Positions 1 through 14,288 of a DNA stretch of 64,000 nt are shown piece after piece. The first letter of the stretch is position 1. Every line of letters begins with the position of its first letter. The stretch is from Chromobotia macracanthus (taxonomy: Eukaryota > Chordata > Actinopteri > Cypriniformes > Botiidae). A program made the position numbers and the translations under genes. Where the stretch lies: contig JAZGTH010000088.1 of assembly GCA_036877525.1 (NCBI GenBank), positions 4,467,501 to 4,531,500 on the forward strand, given 5' to 3'. Below the pieces are notes generated by a model. It searched no databases. It saw only the letters and a program-made list of their open reading frames with translations, and was not told the origin of the DNA.

Positions 1-666
1 AAACACTCGGTGTGTGAGTGTGTGCTCCAGGAGAGAGGACGCAGAAGAGCGGCCAGTGTGAGGGCCGTTCTGAGATCTGAGAACATTTCTCTGGTATTTT
101 GTTAGTATCCAAAGCCTCTCACAGGCAGAATGAATAACATCCTATGACCTCCATCAGGAATATTTTGCAATACCCCTTTGAGAATTTGGAGGAGGTAGAT
201 ATATAGACAATGACAGAGGGTAAGAGAAGCAAGACAAATAAAGGAAAACCCACGTAATCAAAGGCAATGGATCTTAACCTTTTTGGTTTCAAGGCTCCCC
301 CACTGTCCACAACAATATTTAAAGGCCCCCTGACTCAGTTTCTACCCAATAAAATATTCTAGAGCTTGGCACTGCTTAAAAGGTGTATATTTCTTATAAC
401 AATAACCAACCACAAAGACATATCTGGAGTTGTAGTTGTTTTAGCTTATGTTAATGCTTGTTTTGACATTTTTAATATTTTAAATCATCTTGAGGCCCCC
501 TTGGAAGTTTGTTGAAGCCCTCTAGTGGGCCCTGCCCTTAGTTGATAAATAACAATCTAGGATAAAATCTAAATTGTGTTCGTGTTTAAAGGCGCACTCA
601 GTAATTCGGTCATTAATTGGCTGTATATTTCTGGCATTAAAAATTAATTCTGTCATTTGTATAGCC

Positions 667-906
667 TACACTCTTATAAACGACCCATAAGAGGTTTTTG
701 GCTGTATGGTTCCATAAAGAGCCTTTAGTGTCCATATAACTTTTTTGTTTCACAAAAGATGTGGAAAAAATTCTTTAGACTATGAAAAGGTGAAAAGAAA
801 TGTTTTTTAAGAACCTTTGACTAAATGGCTCTTTAGGGAATCAGAAATTGTTCTTCTATGGTATAGATGCAAATATCTTTTTAAGAGACTATCTTTAAGA
901 GTGTAG
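667..906. mobile_element. Short MITE with ACACTCTTA ends
   Basis: The element starts ACACTCTTATAAA and ends TTTAAGAGTGTAG, which are terminal inverted repeats. The interior has the 'tatggttccataaagagcc' and 'aagaacctttg' blocks I associate with a common fish non-autonomous DNA transposon. It has no coding capacity. The family name is not certain. Confidence 0.7.
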
Positions 907-2080
907 TGAAAGCTTTATGGTTTTTTATGGTTTATTTTATATGGGGCGGGTCTTCTCATGGGGACAGACATGTTGAGACCATACGACCAGTTAAATACTC
1001 CTCACTTTAGCTCATTATCGTTGTTTTTGGGCACTCGCACACAGACAGAATAAATGAATTATTGGTGACTGCAAAAAGTGCATTTCTATAATAACACTGG
1101 TAACTGAAAACGTTTGGGATATCAATGCCACTAGACAAGACACTTGCCATATTGGCAGCTTGGCTGGAGAGTTGTGGGGGCATTGTGTCAAGCAGTATGG
1201 GGACCATAGATAACTGAATTCAAGGGGCCTAAAATTACAAAGCAGCACCCCTGTTGATCGTGCAAAATACATAAAAAATACTGAGTGCACTTTTCTCACA
1301 AGGTTACATAAATAGAATAATGCAATATAATCAAAGCAATGCAATCAGTTTTAATATAAAGCAATGCAATTAGCAAAATATAAAGAAGTTAGACAGCTGT
1401 AAAAAGAGAGATAAAAACTACATACAAAAATTTAATCTAGAAAATGATATGAGGCACATTTTACTGGGAGCAGAGCTTTCAGCCCTGTATGAGCATAAGG
1501 AAATCACCATGCCATGATTTTCCTTAAGTAAAGATTGTATGTGTGTGTCAGGAACTGGTGTCTCTTTGAGTTTGTGTCTCTGGCTGTGTGAGATATGTTT
1601 CCTCTCCAAAATGGAAATGCATTATGGCCAGCTTTAGGGAGTGTGTGTGTGTGTGTGGACATTTCTGCAAGCAATTTGGGATTGAATGGATTCCTAACCG
1701 AAGGATGAATTTACAACATGAAAGGGGAAATTTTGTAAATGACTTATTTATTGTATTAGACATAAGCATATGCACACACCTGCATACATTGTGATATTTT
1801 ATGTAGTAAATATTCCAAAACAGCACTCAGCAGTATGACCTTAATGACTTTAAATGACATGAATGACAAAATGCTGTTTGCATTTTTTTTTAGTTTTGTT
1901 ATACATAGTTATTACACATAATGTACTGCTGAATCTGCATTTTATAAGGTTTGCATGTGTTTCTACAGGACTCATTTTGTAGTGTCCTCACAAATATAGT
2001 GAAACATAACAAAAACTGACGAAAGCAGCTTTAATTCTTAAATCATAAATTTGAGTCTAATACCCTATAATTTAAAGGGT

Positions 2081-2093
2081 CTCTCTCTCTCTC

Positions 2094-2124
<31 letters not shown>
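2081..2124. repeat. (CT)n microsatellite
   Basis: About 22 CT dinucleotides with one interruption (CTCCCTCT). Confidence 0.95.
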
Positions 2125-2125
<1 letters not shown>

Positions 2126-3091
2126 TGCAACTCACAAGTTCATGTGCAGCCCAACTTTTTTCTCCCTCCATCACCTCACTATCAAGGTGTGGACTGCTCC
2201 AGATAAGTTAAGAGCTATGCAGACCAAACCATTTAAGCTTTGAGGACAGGGGAAGATTGGACAGCTGAGGTGGCAGTGCCAACAGGAAACGGCCCCCTTT
2301 GAAACAGGAAGAGGATGTAAAGAGTGTTTGTTAAAGGATGCTGTGAGGATTGCTACATCAACCAAAGGAGCGTCCGTGTGTTTGGGTTTGTGTGCGTGTG
2401 TAATAATTTTACTATACTTGTGAGGGCTTAAATATTCTTACAGATTTAGTACAAATTTTCAAAGCTTCATTTTAGATGATGCATTAAAAAAGATGACTAA
2501 GGTGAATGTATCTTTATGAAGGCAAACAGACTAGGAAGCCCACTGTGAGTGACCGTCATCCCAGTGTGTGTTTTAATCTTTAATTGTAAGTATTAATAAT
2601 AGCTATAGGCTCTTAAAGAAACAGGCCCTTTAATTAAGTTTCATGGTTCGAATCACAAAACATTAAACCTATCCTGGACATTTTCTGTACTCATAATTGT
2701 GTTTTACTAATATTAGTTTCCCTGTTTGTTTCTTATAGTGACTCTAAATATAAGGGGTCAAGAAATAAGGTATAAACTGCAAATATTTCATTTCATTATA
2801 GTAGGGGCTTTACCTGTAATGGTTATTTTATTTCATTTAATTTTGGGAGGCTCTCAAAAGCGTGAACACTTTTAATATTTTAATGTCTCTGCTCACTTTG
2901 ATATCACAGTTCATGCCATCAGCCAGTCAGGGTTGTCTTGGTTATATGTTTTCCTGCAGCTCCAGAGTGATAAGTTATGGTATATGTAGCTCATGGGTCA
3001 TTGGTCAAATTGTGTGCTCTTAAGCAAACATGGCCGCACACAGATAGCATACTTCACTAGGAAGGCTAACAGAGAGCTTTCTCCACCTCCT

Positions 3092-3116
3092 TGGTCTGGT
3101 CTGGTCTGGTCTGGTT
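3092..3116. repeat. TCTGG pentanucleotide repeat
   Basis: Roughly five tandem copies of TCTGG. Confidence 0.85.
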
Positions 3117-4409
3117 ACAGCTCCTCCTTAGTTAAGTTTAAATAAGTTGGTTTCATGCAAATAGTGCTTTGGAGGCCTGTGTGTGTAAGTGACACATTCT
3201 TAATTCTCTCAGATTTAAAGGAATCTACATCTATATTTGCTTTTGTATCTGTATTTTGTCATTCATTTTGCCTTCTCAGGAGAGCTGTTCATCGATCTTC
3301 ACCACAGGATGGAAGGATTGACAGAGGACAAGATGAAAAGGTGGCAGCTTGTCCTTCAGCTGTGGGTGTGAAAAGCTGGATCGATGATAAAGAAAAGAAC
3401 TTGCTGTGCACTTTCCCATATTCGTCGTCTTTGTACCTAGTGTTTATGCACCACAATTTTTTTTTTTTTTTACAAAAGAACGACTTGCATTTGATCCCTT
3501 TTTTCCACACCAAATGTCTTTGTGTTTTATTACGAAGTAAAAAAGATATTTCAGATTCTAGCTGAATGTTTAACTCCTAATAATAATTCCTAATAATGCC
3601 CCACAGCCGTGCCTGTATTCATAATATAGTCACAGCCTGTCACAGGTTAAATATTTGGTTACAATTGTTTCTTGCCTCAGTAATTTTAGTAGGTAATTTC
3701 AATTGCTTATCATGTCAAAGTGGATCTCACTGTTTTCTCTGCCTGCACTGTGTACAGATGGCTTGCATGGTCTTTTGATAGCATTGCATTTTACTCAGTT
3801 TTTGTGCTTATGTTTCCCAATAAGTCATATAAGTTGTTTTATGGATTGAGAGAGGGGAGTGGTGCACTTAGTCAGTTCTTGGTATTGCATGACTTTATAT
3901 TGTCAGTTGTGATCAATGATCTACAATTTTGGTGAATATGTGCTTGCATTAATAAGTTTAAGTGTGAAAACAAGATAAAAATGAACATGGATGTGAACAT
4001 GGTCGTGTGTATACGCCTGGGGTAGTGACCTATCATAAGCTGTCTCTGATTGGTTGTGGCAGGGTTCTGCTGCGTTCTGTGTGAGGTGTCTGTAGAGCTG
4101 ACTGCTCGTCTCTGTGACTGGATGATTCCATAAAGCAAATGTTCTGATACATAAACTCAACTCAACCCTGACACCAGAGCATGCTTTCAGACACCCCTCG
4201 GGATCATCAAGTGATTTATTTATTTGGTTTGACTTTGTTACAAAAGACAATGACATGGTTACACTGTGTTACATAAATGATACAAATAAAGATACAAATT
4301 ATGTCAAAGAAAAGGGATGACAACCAGTTAATGACAACCAGAAAATAAACTAGTATAGGAGAGTCAATCACAAGTTAGACTCTTTCTCTCTCTCACACAC
4401 ACACATATA

Positions 4410-4640
4410 CAGGTTTTTATACTGTACACACTGTATATTCTATCCCCTACCCCTAAACCTAGCCCTCATAAAAAAAACTTTTCCTTATTTTAATTAACAA
4501 AAACATCACTATTTAGTATGTTGTAAGTGCTTTAGTTTATGAGGACACAGGAAGTATCCCTGTAAATCAAGTTTATGTTGTTATACACGTCATTATACAT
4601 ATCTGTGTACTCGTAAACCACATATTCAAACCCACACACA
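4410..4640. repeat. Interspersed fish repeat fragment
   Basis: AT-rich stretch with a 'CCCCTACCCCTAAACCTAG' block, 'tatactgtacacactgtat' and a 'gaggacacaggaag' block. I associate this pattern with a dispersed cyprinid repeat. Similar blocks recur near 5620-5800 and 34480-34790 in this window. Boundaries are approximate and the family is not named. Confidence 0.4.
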
Positions 4641-5100
4641 CACATTTCCATATTCCCTGCTGGATTGTCCTACAGCAGCACAGCAGGTATCTTAATTAAT
4701 GGATACAGTTTACAGATACAGTCACGGTTAAATCAGTCATAACATACATGCACACGTCAAAGAAAACATTATTACTCATTCCGACAGCAGCGTATCCTGA
4801 AGATTCGTATATACTGAGCTATTGTTTTTTGCCCAAATTAAACACCACCATCCTAGGGCGTTGTGGATGGTTGCCAGGGCATATCTATTCGGTCGGTAGG
4901 TGTTATTAGTGGTTATAACAAATTAATATGTGGTTGCTAAGATGTTGAGGGTGGTTGTTTATTCGCTCAATTTAATAAAAAAAAAAACTTCCTTGTCTAT
5001 GATAGTTTGGCCCCTAGATATGGCTTGAGGCCCAAATGTAAAGGATGTAAAAATATATGTTATATTTAAAAGCATAAACAGTACATTACTTTAAATATGA

Positions 5101-5127
5101 ACAATAATAATAATAATAATAATAATG
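5101..5127. repeat. (ATA)n microsatellite
   Basis: About eight perfect AAT/ATA trinucleotides. Confidence 0.9.
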
Positions 5128-5216
5128 AAATAGATTAAAGAGGAGTATAGCGTGTACATCCTAAGATTACCATAAAAATATACAAACTGGACCCACTGAC
5201 CTTTCCAGCATCTCCC

Positions 5217-5220
<4 letters not shown>

Positions 5221-5273
<53 letters not shown>
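5221..5273. repeat. (CT)n microsatellite
   Basis: About 26 uninterrupted CT units. Confidence 0.95.
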
Positions 5274-5275
<2 letters not shown>

Positions 5276-5820
5276 ATGGACATGCATACATATACAAAAG
5301 GCTCATAAATCAGTTCGTCCAGATAGATGACTGTAAATGCTCTCACTCCCACGTTTTTTAACGGTTGCACACACAAATACAGTACATACACCCACACTGG
5401 ACACACACACAATTTAGGATGGTGTTCACAGCCCAGTGATACAAGGATATTTGGAGCAAGAAGAGAAGGTTAGGCCACCCAGAAGAATAAAAGAGCAAAA
5501 GAAAAAAATGAAAAGAGGGAAGAGAATGAAAAGAAGGGGAGGATTTGAAACAGGTCTTGAATCAAAGCAATGTTGCCTTACTAACACACATTTTGCCACA
5601 TATACACACACTTATATTTGGCCTTCACTCTTGCACACACACAAACCTCACTCCTAAACCCTCACACAAACCTTTTTGTATTTTTACATTTTCAGAAAAG
5701 CATCATTTAGTGTGTTTAATAATCACATTGCCCTGGCTGGTCCCCACAGTGTAGGTATGTGTGACTTTTACCATCCCCACAATGGTAGAAAAACAAGCAC
5801 ACATACACACGTTAGGTTCC

Positions 5821-6075
5821 TACACTGTAAAAAAAAAACTTTGCTGCCTTAATTTTTTATGTTTATTCAGCTTGGCTTTACAAGTCATTTCAACTTAATA
5901 GTTTAAATCCTGACTGGTATAACTTAGAAAAATAAGTAAACAAGTTTTCAACTATTTTAATAAGTTACAGCAACTCAAGACCAGTCAAGATTACAAAGAG
6001 TAAGTTGAAATGACTTGTGCAGCCGCATTGATTAAACGTAACATTTTAAGGCAGAAAAGTCTTTTTTACAGTGTA
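5821..6075. mobile_element. MITE with TACACTGTAAAA ends
   Basis: Begins TACACTGTAAAAAAAA and ends TTTTTTACAGTGTA. The inner arms also pair ('ctttgctgccttaa' with 'ttaaggcagaaaag', and 'caagtcatttcaactta' with 'taagttgaaatgacttg'). It is a roughly 255-bp fold-back non-autonomous DNA transposon with probable TA target duplication and no coding capacity. Confidence 0.8.
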
Positions 6076-8371
6076 TGCTTTTTGGGGACTTTCCATAGAC
6101 ATAATGACTTTTAAGAACACACACCCTCTTGACTGCATATGTGGCATGTAACCACCGCTGTCTCCTGGCTATGTCTTTTTCAGTCCTGATTTCTCTTTCA
6201 TGGTTCCTCCCCTTCCAACATTTGTCTCCCTGTGGGTGTATGTGTGTGTTGTCTGTTATCCATTTGGCTCTTGTTTTGGACCTCAGCGCAGAGGTCCACC
6301 AAAATGATTTACTAACATTCACGAGAGTAATGCTTTAAAGTTCATAATATGCTCACAGTGTGAGATCCAGCTATTGAAACTATTCAAGTGTGCAACAATA
6401 TGTTTCTGTGTTAGTTCAGAAGTTGACTTACTTAAAACAAGTCTCAATGCATATAAATAAGCAAACGTGTAGAACATTAATACAACATTAATATGAATGA
6501 ATTAAATCAACATGATTTACGTGTGCATTTGTCATGCATTTTAAAACTTAGTTTTTTTCTGTAAATGTCTTTCAAAATGCACCAATTCTGCTTTCTCCCT
6601 TTCTCTGTCCATGTATTCATTCATCTAACATTATCCAACATTAATGCAACATGTTTCTACAGCGCCCTCTGTTGGTGACATGAGAAGTCTCAGTTTTCCT
6701 GTTAATAATAACGAGTTCAGACGAGAAAACTTATTTATAGTTTCTGTGTAGTTTTATATTGTAGATTTTATTTTTTACACGTGGTCAAATGTTTGAGAAA
6801 AAGGGCAAAAAAAAAAAAGAAAACTAGTGAAAAGTTAGTGAAAAGTTTCTGCTGTTGTTTAATGCATTTAATTATACATTGGCATCATGTGCATTTTTAC
6901 CTTTAATGAAACACGTATCAATGCGTGTCCCCAAAAAGCGTCAAAGTAATGAGAAAAGTGCACTTTAGAGACATTGCATTGCTGTTTTAGGCATTGTTAG
7001 ATCCCTCTGGGCCAGCAGGATGTGTGCCATACAGTGCCCGTCTCCTGTCTGATCGATACTATTGATCAGGCTTGTGCTAACAGGCAAGAATGAATAATGG
7101 GGAGACTGCTTGGATCTGCTATGCAAGCAAATACAAAGAAAAGAGCTGAAAAACCTGCCAGCGCCACTTTATATAAACGCTTATAACCGTGAAGAGGATG
7201 CAGAATAAGCTGGACACGTAAGAAAAGTTTAATTGAACTTCAGACGAGGTTTGAAGACGCACAGAAAGCATTTCTTTGCTAAACAGGAGATGCTGTAGAA
7301 ATGTAGATGCATGTACTGTTACTTTAAAGACCCCAAAAGATTTGAGCTGAAGAATCAGTGCAGTAACACTGAACACTTTTCTTAGCTTTTCTTGATAAGA
7401 AAAGACTCTTAGTGTGTCAAGGAAACATTACAGAAACATTACAGTTTTTAAGAAACTGTAACTTATAAGAAATATAAGTTACAGTTAAATAAGAAACTCT
7501 TTTGGTGGTCCCAGTGGTTGTCATATAGGCAACTGCAAAATATGCATTATATTATAGATTTTTATAGCATATAAACATATAAAAGCACTGAAAATTCATT
7601 TAAATTATAGTTATTTAATTAATGATTGATTTTGCAGTGTTTTAGGATGTGAAAATTAAGCTTTACAGACATATAACAGACACGTTGTCAGTGACACTAC
7701 AGCCCAGAAAGAAACAGGGAACATATCGACAACAGAAAGAGGAATTTATTTTACTTGTGAATTGAGTCATTCGTTTAAACCATCATTACATTCATATACA
7801 AGAATTTCCATTGAAGCGTTAAAGAAGAAATACATAAGCTGACTTAAAATGCCATTTTATGACATTAATATTTGAGGTTTATGCTTTGGGTTTAATTTTG
7901 ATTTTACAGGGTTGACACCCGGCTGGGGCTGCCAATGAGACAAGATTCTGGACAGAAGATTATAGAGTTGATCATACAGGTGAATGATTCAGCATTTTTA
8001 GCTTTGAACGTGGCATTTTGTGTTACAGAAATACAGTATTTATAAATATTTATATAATCAAATAGACACAAGGGGCAATATATCATAGAATTGTCAATAA
8101 AGATTGTAGATTGTATTGTGTAGGACACAATTGTGCATTTTGGTATAGATTACAAAACCTTCAGATCTCTCCCTACACTTCACATATCGGTTTAATATAC
8201 ATATCGGTTTAGTTTGTGCCATTAAAATCTGCTGTTTTGTGATCTGAAATTTGTTTTACAAACATACATATACAAGTTTATAGCTATTATCTATTATATG
8301 TTAATAATAATTTCATTTCCTATATAGTTTTTATAACCTAAGGTAGGAGTTCAATTGATAACCTCTTCCAT

Positions 8372-8377
8372 TTTATT
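8372..8377 (-). promoter_or_regulatory. cpe: Candidate cpe polyadenylation signal
   Basis: AATAAA on the minus strand about 800 bases past the cpe stop codon. It is the nearest canonical hexamer I found below the stop. A second lies near 7743. The real 3' end is not shown by sequence alone. Confidence 0.4.
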
Positions 8378-9182
8378 TTCATCTATTCAACAGTTATCTG
8401 GATACGATATTCATTGTTGCACAGTAATTATTAAAGCTTTAGTAAATGAAACAGGTTTATCAAAAGTACTCCCATTAAAAACATCAAGCATAACTTAAAC
8501 CCACAAAACAGAGAGACTTATGATCAAGCGTATACAAGTGTGTTCTACATTGGCTTCAGTCATAATCAGTCACAATCAGAATAAACAGTAATAATCATTG
8601 CTGACATGTACATTCATCACAACACAGTGCTCTCTGATTGGTTGGTGTGATTGGTAACCATAGCTACAAAAGAGTGCACAATATCAACGTAAAACACAAC
8701 GTTACAGAATAGAAAATAGATCAATCGGCTTCCACAATATTAACTGTCTGTGATATGCGTGTTTTTTTAACTTTGCATGCCTGAAGGAAAAACAGGCGAT
8801 TGATACACAATGTCTAAAAAGAACAATAATTAGGTTGATCAAAATTGCAAAAACCCTGCAACAGATCAACATTACAATAGGGGCACTTCACTGACACTAC
8901 ATAGTGTAGCATTTGATTTAGTGTTAATACATGTATTCATCCATATTTACAAGGACAATCATTTTTTAGTAAATGTATATATCTATATATTCATCATTTA
9001 CCAAACAACACATTTGGTCCCTGTCAACATGTACGGATTGCCTGATGTGTATTATGGCTGTTGTATAAAATTCAGATGAAGTGCCTCCAATGTAAAACAA
9101 CCAAAACAAACATGATGAACACATATGCGACAATAAATATTTTACACCCGGAATGCTAGTGACGGCCTCTGCCACGGCTCGG

Positions 9183-12100
9183 TTAGAAGTTGAGGGTCTC
9201 TGACATCATCTTCCACCAGTCCATAAGCTCCTCCCTCTCCTCCTCTTTCCTTTCCTCTAGGGACTCCAGCTCAAAGTCCAGCTGGGAGCGAGAAACATGC
9301 AGATCTGAGTTATGAGGAGAAGAAGAGAGAGCAGAGGCTATACTGTACGTGTTAAGCGTGTGCTTACCCGTGTAGCAGGGCTGTAAGGAACAGACACTTT
9401 CTTGACCACAGTGAGGTATCCAGGAGCAGATGCTGAAACTTTGTAATTACCAGGAGCCAAGCAAGCGCCAATAATCGCCATCCTTAGCTGAAGAAAAAAC
9501 GAGATGTTGACATATGAAATGTTTTTGACTAATGCCATAAATGGCCACAAGAGGCAGTATTATGCATTAAGTTCAACAGAAACTTAATCCAGGTTGTAGC
9601 TCATTTCCTAAAGTAACAACAACTGTAGGTAAGCCATTTACAGGTTAAATTAAAAAGTGTGAACACTGTAGCTCTGTAGCGCTAGAAAAATATTGCATCC
9701 TGACCAGCCCAATTTAGTAACATCCAGCTAACATTTATAGGTTTTGAAAAATGTTTCGCTAACGTTTCTATGTAAACATTAAAAATGTAATTCTGAATGT
9801 TCTACAAACGCTCAAAACGTCCAGTTTTTTGTATTGTAGTGTATTCATGTTATTGCTGGGTTAAAAGAACATAACTGAATTTCTTTAAACATTCCCTGAC
9901 CCAGCTAACAGGGAACATTCTCAAAAGGTTGGTTAACATTTTTTTAAAGTTCACTAAACGTTCTCTTAAATGTTCCTGCAATAACATTAGTAGAATGTTT
10001 TAATGCTATCTAGCATTGGCCAGCTTTCTAAAAACATTAGCATAAAAACATTTTCCTTCAATTGTTAGTAGAACATTTTAAAGTTGTTACAGAATTTTTA
10101 AAAAATGTCTGTATAAAGTTTTTACAACCAAGCAATAACGTTAATTCAACGTTTTAAAATCTGAACTTTTAACAGAACAGATGGGGAGGGGGAGTGTATG
10201 GGAAATGTCATTGTTTCTTTGGTGATACGAGTGGCATTTTACCTTTAAATTCAATTCAATTTAATTCAATTTAAGTTTATTTATATAGCATATTTCACAA
10301 TGGCACATTGTGAGATCCAAGATTTAAATAGCTTTACTGGCATAGCATCTGCAAAGTGTCTGGCATAGCATCAGCAAAGTGTCTGGCATAGCATCAGCAA
10401 AGTGTCTTTACGTTGCCAAAGCATAGAAACATTAAATACACATATTTTACATGCAAATACACCTAATGCCTTTTAACTATTAACCAAAGATGTGTGCGTA
10501 CCTGTGGTGATGTCATGGTCAATTCCTTCAACAGAAATGGAGACGTTAGAGATGGGGTTTCCCTGGAGATCACGCACAAATCCAGAAACTCCTCTGTGAA
10601 CCTGTGAAGGATACGAGGGATTAAAAGGGATCAAAATTTCACTCACTTCTAATCCTGACTGAGAACAAAACAACTGTCTATCTGTCAACAACTTGTTGAA
10701 AGCAACAGCAATGGACCTCACCTGCTCTATGTAGTTAACAAGCGAGTTGCGATTCTGATCCCAGTACTGCTTGAGTGTGTCTTCAGGAGGAAACTTATCA
10801 CAGCTCAGCTCCAGAGTGATCTCAAAACAATTACTGCTCAAATAGTTAAAGTCCTGCATACCTGAGGGAGAGAGAAAGAGAGAGAGAGAATGAGGGATGC
10901 ATAGATCAGGTGTTGAAATTACATTATCAACATAAAAAGTTAAGTAAAACGTTTGCAAAATCTGTTGCTTAATGTTATTCCAGATTGATTTGAGAATGTT
11001 CATTTCTGCTGATCTGTGCATTTGTACCTCCAGGGACACTGTACCAGGCTCCTCCATTGGTGATGCCCTCTTTAAAGCTGGAGTCATCATCATTCTTGCG
11101 GCACGGTGGCCGGTTTGGGTCGGACATCACTGGGTTGTAGCTGGAATAGGCCTTGGCCAAACTCTTGAACACCAGATCATCTGGACTGGCGCTGTACTCG
11201 TGAGTAGAGCCTTGTGAATAGAAGAAAGCTTTAGACTGCAACTGGAGCATTTAATTGAAGACATCACAATTACTATATATGATTGCATACCATTTGCATT
11301 TGTAATTTTGTGATGATTACATTTATATTTATGTATTTACATGTATGCATGGGGAAAACACTTGGCAAGCGTGTGCAAATCATCATGTTTTATCTCTGGG
11401 ATTCGAACCTGTGAGCTTTGCACAGCTCTACTAACTGACCTACAACTGATCATAAGGAGGACTGGAGGACTAGGTGTGCTCATTATACCCAACTGTAGGT
11501 GCAGTAATACAGCACCTTTTTTACACTCAAAAGTAAAAAAGGTTTTGTAATGGGCCAAATTATGGTGTTTGATAGGGTTAATGTGTAGTACATACAAATA
11601 TAATATAATAAGTCAGTGGGAGGCCCTCAGAAGTATATACTACATGCATTTTAGTTTATATGTGTTTACTGCATGTGTCTCACCACTGCGTGTCTCATCA
11701 TATGGGTAATTGGCCACCACGTCCCCTCCATGCAGATTGGCTGAGAGGACAAATGGAATGTCCATAATCCAGTGAATGATGGCCTTAGTTTCTGGAGCCA
11801 GCTGTAACACACACACACAAAATACACATGCACACACACACAAAATACACACACAAAAACACACAAAGAGGTCAGTTATATTTCCAATTATACTTGTTTT
11901 CTTGAGAACAAAATTTGAAACACTCTCTCACCTTGGTGTTTTCATCCACTGCTTTCTTCATGTTTATCAGGAGGTGGTTGTTGGCTCCACCCTCTCTTTC
12001 ATTCATGTAGACGATGCGATCCAGGTCTGGAAAGTTCCGGTTCAGATCGATGCCTTGAGCATTACTGCGACCCACAAACCAGTCCTTCATCTCACCAGAC

Positions 12101-14251
12101 TGGAAAGCATCATAATCATTAGCAGCATAATAATAATCTTAAAGGAAAGCATTCAAAATTAAGCTCTCCATTGTATAGTGCACCCACAAATGTAACTGCT
12201 GTCTTTAGTTACCCCATTTTGATCTTGTATGCATTATTTGTTTTAAAAAAAGTCTCATAGTTACCACAGGACAGCTAAATAGAGATCAAAAAGCAACATA
12301 AAAAAGGGCCATTCTCCTCTTTTCTGTTCTTTCTGTTTTTCCACAGAAATGTTGATGGTTATTCACTTAAATGTTGTCTCTTACACTGTCTAATACATTT
12401 CCAAAGCACATACAAACTTATGCAACCTCACTGTAGTAATTACATCAATTGCATAAAGAATCAGATTAACTGAATAGATGTTTTTGTAGACAGAGAACTT
12501 TGAGAAAACCATTTTTCCAAATCCAAACATTTACATTCTACCTGACCTCTCAGTGCCCAACCTCTCAGCATCAGAGTGAAATGCTGGTGGGCTTAACAAT
12601 TAAAGTTTTGAAAATCGGGTCTACAAGTCTGCACATAAATGTTAAAAAAATGAAAGAAAATAAAAAACTGATATTCCCAGTGAGCAGGTAAAGGATGAAC
12701 ACACTGTTTCAGACAGAAGTTTCAGACAGAGGAGGAAATCATTTAGGTTACTTGTCATTTTGCAGAAACACACCAGGAAATGCCAAAGTCTTGAGTTTTG
12801 GCAAAATTATAAAGTCTGAGTAAAACAAGAAATAAAACCAGACAAGTTTTTGACTGACTATGACCCTCTGTGGACCTCTCAAATTAAGCACAATTATATT
12901 CAGCTAACAAACCAAAACAAACCCTAATTCTAACAATGAACCTACAGTAAGTACATGTTGTAATATGACTCATTACTTAAAAGTATAATTACACTGTAAC
13001 AAGGACATCTTAAAATAAAGTGTAACGGAAATCTGTTATTTTGATAATTTATTCAGGTTTCCAGTTAGTACTGTTGGGCCTTCTGACTGTATTTTGCTCT
13101 GGGCCCTTTACTGCAGTATTGTTGCCGGCCCATCAGCACCCTTGGGCCCCTAAAATCATTCCTGCTTTTCACCCTTAGAGGAATTAGAGAGAAGCAGCAA
13201 CACAGTGAGGTGATGTCTTGTATTCTCTTAAGTTTGATACTAAAAGTCCATATAAAATTTTACAATGTGTCTTTAAATGTCAAAGCCCACATGTGTGAGT
13301 TCTTTAAGTACAGATATCTGAAGGATGCGGTAAACCACAGTAAAGTGTGACCTCTGCGTTCAGCTAAACAAGCGTTACACTAAATCATGAAGGAGACGGA
13401 GTTAGTGAGCAGATTAGTGATAGTGAACTCGATATACAAGCAGGGCATGGCAAATATTGCAAAACATCTGTTTTACAAAAATGCCACAAAATGGGGTTTG
13501 GGCCTAATTCATAAAAGGTTGCGTAGAAACCATCCCACATTTGATCTCAAATGTGCATATGTGTGATTCAGAGAAAATGAATGTGTGTGTGAAAGATGCG
13601 CTCTACTTTTCTTTCTTCAGATGGACCTTTTTATTATTGCAGCTTAGATTTCCAAAAACCCGCAGAACTCCAACTCTGCCAGAAGTGTGTACAGATTACG
13701 CTCAGAACCAGATGTGATGCTAAGTGCTTTTTCATGTCGAAGACCATTTTTATAAGTTTGAATATTGGCCTGGATCTTAACACGTTTTATAAATGAGGCC
13801 CGTTGAGTACGAATCCTGATCTGTATTGCCAATTCTGACAGAAATACTGTGTGTGTGTGTTACCTGTGAGGCTGCTTTTTCAAAGCCATCAGGATTCATT
13901 GAGGGCATGATGTGAATGCGTGTGGAGTGGATCAAGTCGATGATGGTGTCATTGCCGGCCTGGTATTCGGTACACAGGTACTGAGCCAGATAGATGAGCA
14001 GCTCTCTGCCCACTGCCTCATTGCCGTGCATGTTCCCAATGTACTTAAACTCTGGCTCACCTGTCACACAATAAACAATAAACACAGTTCACAACAGAAC
14101 ACTCTACACACACTCGATTCACTGACACATACAACAACTAAAAGATGTTTTTGCCAACCATTTAAAAAGTGAGATGTACTGTATATTACTGAAAACATTT
14201 GTCACACATAGATTTGAATGCCAAAGTCAACAGCAGTAATATACATGATGT

Positions 14252-14288
<37 letters not shown>

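Larger units (their letters stand above)
1..8366. other. Intergenic region downstream of cpe
   Basis: I see no recognisable gene here. The stretch is AT-rich and holds two short inverted-repeat elements (667-906 and 5821-6075), CT and ATA microsatellites, and interspersed repeat fragments around 4410-4640 and 5620-5800. A 14-bp-arm hairpin lies at 7454-7486. One exon-like segment on the plus strand near 3281 has a good pyrimidine tract and AG, but I could not assign its open frame to a family. The open frames in this stretch have no splice context or family signature. Confidence 0.6.

Noticed and set aside
10473..11093. A single 206-residue minus-strand gene
   Set aside because: The frame joins cpe exons 6 and 7 through introns by chance. 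The splice sites and the CPE family define the real exons.
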